From NCBI GenBank assembly GCA_038049695.1, contig CP142452.1:28012501-28076500 (forward strand): a stretch of DNA of 64,000 bases, in the 5' to 3' direction. The translations under genes were made by a program, and so were the position numbers. The notes beneath the pieces were generated by a model. It searched no databases. It had not been told where the DNA came from and saw only the letters and a program-made list of their open reading frames with translations. Source of the DNA: Cinnamomum chago (taxonomy: Eukaryota; Streptophyta; Magnoliopsida; Laurales; Lauraceae). Below, piece after piece: positions 57,195 to 64,000 of the stretch (the first letter of the stretch is position 1; each line of letters opens with the position of its first letter).

Positions 57195-58945
57195 TGTTAG
57201 GGATTTTGTATTTGCAATTTGATGGATGCATTTTCACTTTAGCATCATTTGATTTACACACACTTGCATTGTTTTAGAAAACCTTGAAATCTGGTTTTAT
57301 ACATGCATTGCTTTTAAGATTTGTAAAAGTATTGTTTTATGCATGTTTTGTTTCTAAACTTGGATGCATTGGTTTTAAAATTCAAACTCTTTTGAAATCC
57401 TAATTCTTTGTGCATTACTTTTGAGAAATCATATTGAGAATTTAGGTTTGTGTCTTGCATACATTCATCACCTTCAGAATCATCTTTGTATGCATTTTCA
57501 TATGAGAAAAGAGTTTTATCAAATCAAGCTAGCCTTTGGTTTTAAAGTTTCAAATCATTTTAGGCTTTTTGTGTTTCATGTTTTTAAACATCTTCGTTTG
57601 ATTTAAAACATGTTACCAAGCTTGATTTAGTGGCCCAAAAATCCCCACAAAGAAACACCTTCAATTAAGCAAAATATGGGAATTTTTTATCCAGGGGGTG
57701 GTCCGGCAGTGTCGCCGGTCGACCGGCCCAGAGGTCCCGGTCGACCGGGAACATTGCAGGCCATCTGGGCCCCTGGAGCCCCAACGGTCATTTTTCTGAC
57801 CGTTGTGTGATCCCGGTCGACCGAGACCTGTTTGCAAGTCGATCGAGGACTAGCCGTTGGACTGTTTTCTTGTATAAAGTCCATTCATTTCCAACCCTTT
57901 TCAATGCTTGATACATGAACTTTTGAGACCATTTTGGAGCCAAAGAAAGGGGAAGAAGTTGGAAAGGCTAGAGGGCTATTTGGAAATCAAATACTTGAGT
58001 TTTAAAAAGGTACATCTTACTTATCATTTTGATTTCCATTAAAAGTAGAATCAATGCATGTTTAAATCTTTGTATTTTCATTGATGCATGATTTCTAGCT
58101 TTTAAAGAGTTGTTTTGCAAACTCATTATCATCATTGGTATATTAGAATGGTTTGCAATCACTCTTATCTAAATCACATGTGTTCTTAGACTTTAATATT
58201 CATACAACATGTTTTAGTTCATTTCTTTAAGTTGTGTGAATCTTTCATGTGATTAGCATTTACCTTCAATCATCATTTTATAAGCTTTGATTTTAAAATG
58301 CATCATGCATTCATTTAAGAGCTTCATTGTAGAAATTGATTGAAGTAAAGCATTCATACACTTGTGCACACACTTTAGCATATTTGAGTGTATGTTTGTA
58401 ATTTGTATTACACTTTCATATGAGCCTATTTAGAGGCAATACAATTGTGCTTAAATTGTATCTCTTAGAGTGATCTTTTGTAAAGACACCTTCTTAGAGA
58501 AATCTTTATTTATAAAGGTTATTGCTTAGCCTAAGAAAAGCATCTTGTAAGGTTATTGCTTAGCCTAAGAAAAGCATTGTGTAAAGGTTATTGCTTAGCC
58601 TATAAAAGCACATTGAGAGGTTGTTGTTTAGCCTAGAAAAACAACATTGTAAGGGTTATTGCTTAGCCTGGTAAAAAGCATAATTAGTGGAAATCCGGTG
58701 GGGTGATTGGATCACAAGCCGGTAGTGGACGTAGGCATTGAGGCCGAACCACTATAAACCTTGGTGTTGTGGTGCTTGCTTTTGTGGTGATTGTTTATAT
58801 TAGCTTCCGCATATTGTTTGATTAATCATCACATGTGACTAGTTTTTGTTAAGAAGTTAAAATTGTTTTTAATTGGTCACAATTGTAGCTCACCCTATTC
58901 AACCCCCCCCCCCCCCCTCTAGGGTTAGGGTCCCAAGGACTTTCA
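57195..58945 (+). mobile_element. LTR2 of element C
   Basis: It runs from TGTTAGGGATTTTG to GGACTTTCA. Its U3 has a block (57375-57500, CAAACTCTTTTGAAATCC onward) shared with element B's LTR but absent from LTR1. GTCGAC palindromes lie at 57717-57845, the loop-inverted palindrome at 57782-57805 and U5 hairpins at 58515-58680. Confidence 0.9.
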
Positions 58946-58947
58946 AT

Positions 58948-58960
58948 TGGTATCAGAGCC
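58948..58960 (+). promoter_or_regulatory. Primer-binding site after LTR2 (initiator-Met)
   Basis: TGGTATCAGAGCC follows the LTR end by two bases and matches the plant initiator-Met site exactly. Confidence 0.92.
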
Positions 58961-59046
58961 TCGTGCTCTATCTTATAGGATCAAGTGTTTGGAACTCTTG
59001 ATTAGGTGTAAAAACCTAGAGTCAAAAACCCTAGAGTTGTCCTTAC

Positions 59047-59538
59047 ATGAAAATCATTAGGATGGACTCCACTATGCTAGATCTTGTAGATTCTTCTAGA
59101 CCCCTCCTTCTTCCTTCTATTGGAGATTCAAACCCTCAATCTAATAAATCTCAATGTGACATAAAAGAAGAAGATTTTAATGAAAATGAGGAAGATCTTC
59201 AATAAGCCTTTGAGGAATTATATGAATTATCCTTAAAGACTGAACAGAAAAACAAAAAGTTAAGAGAAGAATCTAAAAGACTAAACAAAGAGCTAGTCTC
59301 TTCTAAAGATGAGCTTAGAGAGAAAGAAGAAGTAATACAATGTCTAGACTCTAAGTTCATGATCTCTTTGAATAACCTTCATAATATTAAAGATGATCTA
59401 AATGAATTAAAAATTGAAAATGATGATCTTAATAAGGAAAATTCAAATCTAAGAGATCAAATAAAAAGGCAAGACAAAGACTTTATCAATTTAGAAGCCA
59501 AGTTGATTAAAAGTAAGTTAAAAACCAAAGAACTTAGA
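59047..59538 (+). pseudogene. Third gag copy, N-terminal part only
   Basis: It starts MKIIRMDSTMLDLVDSS and keeps the coiled-coil region to KTKELR, then joins directly to LTR sequence at 59539. A CAA codon of the first gag copy is TAA here (near 59202), giving an internal stop. The knuckle, tail and spacer are deleted. Confidence 0.88.
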
Positions 59539-59790
59539 TAATCCGGTGGGGTGATTGGATCACAAGCCGGTAGTGGACGTAGGTATTGAGGCCGAACCAC
59601 TATAAACCTTGGTGTTGTGGTGCTTGCTTTTGTGGTGATTGTTTATATTAGCTTCCGCATATTGTTTGATTAATCATCACATGTAACTAGTTTTTGTTAA
59701 GAAGTTAAAATTATTTTAAATTGGTCACAATTGTAGCTCACCCTATTCACCCCCCCCCCCCCTCTAGGGTTAGGATCCCAAGGACTTTCA
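59539..59790 (+). mobile_element. LTR3 fragment (last 250 bp of LTR)
   Basis: The sequence from AATCCGGTGGGG to GGACTTTCA is nearly identical to 58689-58945, with a few single-base changes. The junction with gag shows short homology (AATCC). It is the right end of the composite. Confidence 0.9.
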
Positions 59791-61820
59791 ATGTTGTGGA
59801 GTATGCTCCCGAGGGGAGTATTGAAAGTATTTACGCAGTCTCTACTAATGCCTCGAGGTTTTGGTATGAATGATTAGCTAATCGGTCGTGAGTTCGAAAA
59901 CCAGGAAGAACAACTCAGCGCTTAAAAAGATTTTGTGTTGCCAAAAGTGCGACTACCTGGTTCCACCTGTGGGGAGTGTCGAGGAGTGGGGCTGTCTCTA
60001 CTAATGCCTCTAGGTTTCTGTAGGAAGGGTTATTTAAGGAAACCTCCTTTGCATAACCAAATCGTCATATGGGTAATTTTGTCCCAAAAACATGTATGAC
60101 ACCCTATGACATCCAATACTGGAATCCAATCTTGAAATTTATTTAATACGAACTGGTGCCCACTACTGGATCCATCCATTTGGGGAAAAAAAACTAAAAG
60201 GAGAGTAAAGGAGCAACAATTTGGATTTCATTCATCGGTAGGGCCCACAAAACATATTTAACATGAGACCCATTGATGATTGAAGATCAAGGAAAAGAAA
60301 ATAAACTGACTGTAAAGATTTGCTTATAATTTGGATAATGGCAAGAAATACGACTCAAATTCAAACGTTCATAAACGACACATTAAAACAATGTGGGTTT
60401 TCTTGTGCATATTTCTTTGAAAGGGGAGACCTTTTAAGGATGAGGTAGCACCCCTCACAGCCAACCTCCCCCTTGTTTTAATATATATAATTCCGTGACT
60501 TCTCATGGAATCAAGTTCTTTTAGAGATAATTAGCGAAAAGTCCTTAGAATTGAATCTATCCGGCCTCCAGTCCAGGCAAATTCTTTTTAAGAGCTCTCG
60601 TCCAAGCAGCTAGACTATTTGCAGTCAGAGGTCACTGGATACAATTTTCATGACTGATTTGCCATTTTCAATTGTTTAGGCATAAAATTTTGAATTTTAA
60701 AATTTCAAATCTTCCATTCTCCCTCTCAATCCCTGCTATCCAAAAGAGCCCTTCTCGTTCTCCTTCTTCCCGTATGAAACCCTCTCCTAATCGCAACAAT
60801 AGCTCGTATACAGACCATTGTTGTAGAAACCGCAATAGGAGAAGAAATCACAGAGGATTCTAATCTGGTTGTAGTTCTGCTTTTGTAGATCGAAGCCATA
60901 GAAGCCACAAGATGTTGACCTCCTTGATCTACGTTTTCTGAAGCAAACAGAGAGGACCTCTGCTTGTCCTGTTTTCTACAAGTCTCAAAAGGATTTGGTT
61001 TCTCAGATCCAGATTGAAATTCAGAGTGGGTCACGACTGCTTGATCGGAGAAGATGCACAGATCTCTGTGCAGTTCGAACCGGAGAAAACAGCCCATGAC
61101 CAAAGGAGATCATTGCAGAGATTTCTACGCCCAGTCCAAAGGAGGACAGCCCATGACGAACTCATTCTGAGTCCAATACCACCCTCAACTCGGTGGAATT
61201 CTCGTCGACGACACTTCTCTTTTCTTTCTCCCCCTACCGAACAATCCGTCTCCGAGTTTGATAGGCAGCAGCAACAGATTCTCCTTCTTTTGAGATCCGT
61301 AAATCAAAGGGCAGCATGGGTGTTTCAGGTTCTATCTCGGAACCTAGTCGATGAGGAAACAAATCTTGATCCTGCAATCGCAGATTCCTCATCGCTTTGG
61401 ATCCCTCACCCTTCGCTGCTGGAACCGAAGAAGGAAGACTTGGGTCGAACTGATTCGCACGTCACCGGATAGCAGTTCAAGCGGCCACCCCCATCCGAGA
61501 AGAAAGGCAGCAGGGCGGCCTTACAATTCCTGTTGCAATTGCTGTGAGATCAATGGAGTAGCAACATCAAAATGCAGAAGAGAAGAGAGAAGAAGCAGCA
61601 AGGGCGGTTGTCTCTGTTGCAGAAGTAGAAGGAAAAAGAAGAGCAATTGGGCCAGTGTCAAGTTCGGGTTAGGTCTCACCCAACCCAAAATGAGACCCCT
61701 TTTCTCCACTTGCATGTGGCCAACCGATCTCACAATCAGCAGTAGATCTAGGATGCATCTTTTTCAAGATCTGATCTGATCTCTTCCGTGCTCCATTGAT
61801 CCGATCTCCCTCGTCCTCCA
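59791..61820. other. Unassigned DNA
   Basis: A short duplicated phrase GTCTCTACTAATGCCTC occurs at 59840 and 59994. From about 60700 the composition is less AT-rich and has overlapping open frames on both strands (61014-61472, 61351-61779 plus; 60726-61103 minus). None shows a recognisable domain. I cannot say whether a gene remnant lies here. Confidence 0.45.
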
Positions 61821-61825
61821 TCGAT

Positions 61826-62620
61826 TTGTCAAATTTATCTAAGTTTTTATCAAGTTTATCAGAGTTTTGAGTATTTTTTTCAAATTGTTTTGAGTTTTGC
61901 ACAAATTTATCTGAGTTCTGGAACAAATTTATCTGAGTTCTGAACAAATTTAGCTGAGTTTTTAGCAAATTTATCTGAATTCTGAACAAATCTATCTGAG
62001 TTTTTTTGCAAATTTATCTGAGTTCTGAAATAAATTTCTTTACGTTCTGGATAAATCTATCTGAGTTTTGGCTAATTTATCTGAATTATGGAACAAATTT
62101 ATCCGAGTTTATGGCAAATGTATTTACGTTTGTCTAAATTTATTTACATTTTTTTGAAATTTATTTGATCTTTTGAAATTTATTTGGATCTTTTAAAATT
62201 GATTTTCATCTTTTGAAATTTATTTGGTTATTTTGAAAAATATTTGCGTCTTTTTAAATTGATTTTCATCTTTTAGAAATTTTTACATTTTTCGATATTT
62301 ATTTGCTTCTTTTTAAGTTTCTCTTTGTTCTTTTGATATTATAGCATTTTTTTTACATTTATTTGCGTTATTTCAAATTTATTTGTATTTTTTGAAAAAA
62401 AATTAATTTTTTTTAGAGTTTATTTTCTTTTTTTTAATTTTATTTACATCTTTTGAAATTTATTTACATTTTTTTAAATTTATTTTCGTCTTTTGAAATT
62501 TATTTGGATATTTTGAAATTGATTTTCATCTTTTGAAATTTAATTGCGTTTTTTTAAATTTATTTCATTTTTAGAAATTTATTTGAAATTTGTTTCCTAT
62601 TTTTTGATATTTATTTGAAA
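61826..62620. repeat. Two adjoining minisatellite-like arrays, about 21-bp units
   Basis: 61826-62110 repeats AAATTTATCTGAGTTCTGAAC with variants, and 62150-62620 repeats AAATTTATTTGCATCTTTTG with variants. Both share the core AAATTTAT(C/T)TG, so the second array looks like a diverged extension of the first. Confidence 0.78.
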
Positions 62621-64000
62621 ATCTCATTAGTGGAATTTTATTAATCGTGACTAATTTAATGGTGTTGACCATTATTAATGGCTTATCCCACTAATCATGG
62701 GATATGATTTGAAGAAAGGGTAAATTAGACATTTTAGGTTCTCAAATTTGGAAAAGGGACCTTTCACACTATAAAAAAAAGAGTGTGGACCTAGGGCAAT
62801 AAAGTGAAATGTTCAAAGACCTCTCGCTGAATCCCTATTTTTATAAGAACAATACTCATTGATTTTTCCAAGTCTAATGAGATGAATCCATCCAACGACC
62901 AATTTTGAAATCCTAACCGAGCACGAGCCTTATTCAATGGCACTCCAAATTCTTAAAATTCCACTAAAATAGTTTTTCAAAGTTCTCCCAACCAAACAGG
63001 CCTTAGGAAACAATTTCCTTTTTGTTTGAAGAAAGGAGAAGGAAAACAATAAACATGCACAAGAGTCTACAAGATTGAAATCATCGGGCGACCACAAAAA
63101 AATAAAATAAAGAGTTTGGTCATTAGGTGAGTACAAGATTTAAATTATATAGACACCACTGAAAATAAAGGGTACTTTGATCAAAATTTTATGGAGGAAC
63201 TCACCTGGATCCCAAATTCTAAAAATTCAATTTTTCAGAAGGAAGTCACCAGCATTACAAATTTTAAAAACTCAACCAGGTGTAATTTCTCAAACACCCT
63301 TCCAACAAGCAGCCTTTTAAAAAAAAATAACCACGTTTATTAGGCCTTGTTTGGTATCTCTACTCTTATTTCAAGCGAGCAAAAAAAAAAAAAAAAGAAG
63401 TATAAAAAAGGTGCTAAAGTTCTTATTTTACAAGCCTAGAAGGCCTTTCATTTTAAGAGGACCTGCCTCTAGATCTCTAAAATAGAAAAAGAGTAGAGCC
63501 GTGTGCTAAATGCTCTTATTTTCTAAACCTCTATCCATTTTAGTCATTCAAACAAATAGAGAAAGAGTTTGACAATCTAATACCTCTATTTTGAGACCAC
63601 CGGCCATTTAACAGAGTCCATGGAATCAGTGTCAAAGTGGGTTTTTTAAAATAAAAAAAGGGAAAAAAAAAGTAAAATCAGACAGGCCTCTTTGTTTGGG
63701 CAATCCCATTTACCATCCTAGAAGGCTATCTTATCAACAAACTAATTTTCTTTTTAGTGTTATTCGTCGATGCAAATTCACACCAACCAATAATCAAGGC
63801 TCGAACTTAGCTCTCGGCCTCACCTAGAGGGCTTTGATTGCCATTACGAGGTGAGCGCAACCCAATTTGTAGTATCCTGGTGCCATAGAACGGGAAATCT
63901 TCAAGGCAAGAAAGCATCCATCCATGGAAAGATTAACATAGTTTGAATACTATTTTGATCTTTTCCACATTACTTTAATTTGCCTCCATCTGTTGAAAGG
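62621..64000. other. Unassigned DNA with possible MITE ends
   Basis: CCAAACAGGCCTTA (62992) and TAGGCCTTGTTTGGTAT (63340) look like opposite termini of common plant MITE or hAT-type elements. The partner end near 63685 (CAGGCCTCTTTGTTTGG) is unclear. No gene is seen. Confidence 0.4.

Larger units (their letters stand above)
48639..59790 (+). mobile_element. Composite array of pol-less Sirevirus derivatives (element C)
   Basis: The order is LTR1 (48639-50412), PBS, gag, spacer, second partial gag, second spacer, polypurine region, LTR2 (57195-58945), PBS, partial gag, LTR3 fragment (59539-59790). No protease, integrase, RT or RNase H motif occurs in any frame. LTR1 and LTR2 belong to different LTR subfamilies; LTR2 and LTR3 are near-identical. 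The flanks TACAG (48634-48638) and ATGTT (59791-59795) do not match. This indicates recombination between separate copies. Confidence 0.85.

Noticed and set aside
61014..61472. 152-codon frame, possible host gene
   Set aside because: No recognised domain, overlapping frames on both strands and no splice or start context, so not called as a gene.

Overview
This is nuclear DNA of a flowering plant, and almost all of it is transposable-element sequence in nested layers. I cannot name the species. The evidence is spliced Mutator-like transposase and plant-mobile-domain genes, Sirevirus-type (Ty1/copia) elements, Ty3/gypsy LTRs, a plant L1-type LINE, a TRIM element and an Au-like SINE fragment. 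I found no intact single-copy host gene, rRNA, tRNA or CRISPR array.

Layout. 1-7120: 5' part of a Ty3/gypsy element on the minus strand (Gag, repeat-rich leader, PBS, 2.37-kb LTR). It sits inside a plus-strand Sirevirus-like copia element (7121-9473), which itself sits in a Mutator-like (MULE) transposase gene. 9479-19591: the MULE transposase-SWIM-OTU pseudogene, split by a young copia insertion (10705-19110, TSD GAGAC). 20262-22060: a convergent, spliced plant-mobile-domain pseudogene. 23500-24960: a ~350-bp tandem repeat holding a complete 392-bp TRIM. 25647-27843: minus-strand solo copia LTR. 29738-31446: large inverted repeat. 31450-42279: a decayed gypsy LTR split by a related solo LTR (33212-35640) and a near-full-length LINE (36254-42162). 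42880-46955: a decayed copia end split by a second gypsy solo LTR (44051-46807). 47482-48109: a fold-back element. 48464-48516: a truncated SINE. 48639-59790: a recombinant array of pol-less Sirevirus derivatives (LTR-gag-spacer-gag-spacer-LTR-gag-LTR fragment). 59791-64000: unassigned sequence with minisatellites.

The most interesting signal is in the copia derivatives. Protease, integrase, RT and RNase H are gone. What remains is a 470-codon protein with a coiled coil, one CCHC zinc knuckle and a lysine-rich tail. It is followed by about 2 kb of AT-rich non-coding DNA made largely of consecutive inverted repeats, each with a loop resembling AGTTATATCT. Paralogous copies in the window show compensatory stem changes. 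A second hairpin array in the LTR end (U5) has a constant loop (AGCCTAGAAA-like) and different but complementary stems. I infer a non-autonomous element that supplies an RNA-binding protein and a structured RNA and borrows enzymes in trans.

Insertion order can be read from the nesting. The MULE/PMD unit was hit first by copia B (then gypsy A) and separately by copia E, whose two LTR copies differ at one base among the parts I compared. LTR palindromes (GTCGAC in copia, CTCGAG in gypsy) upstream of or near the promoters are a shared theme.
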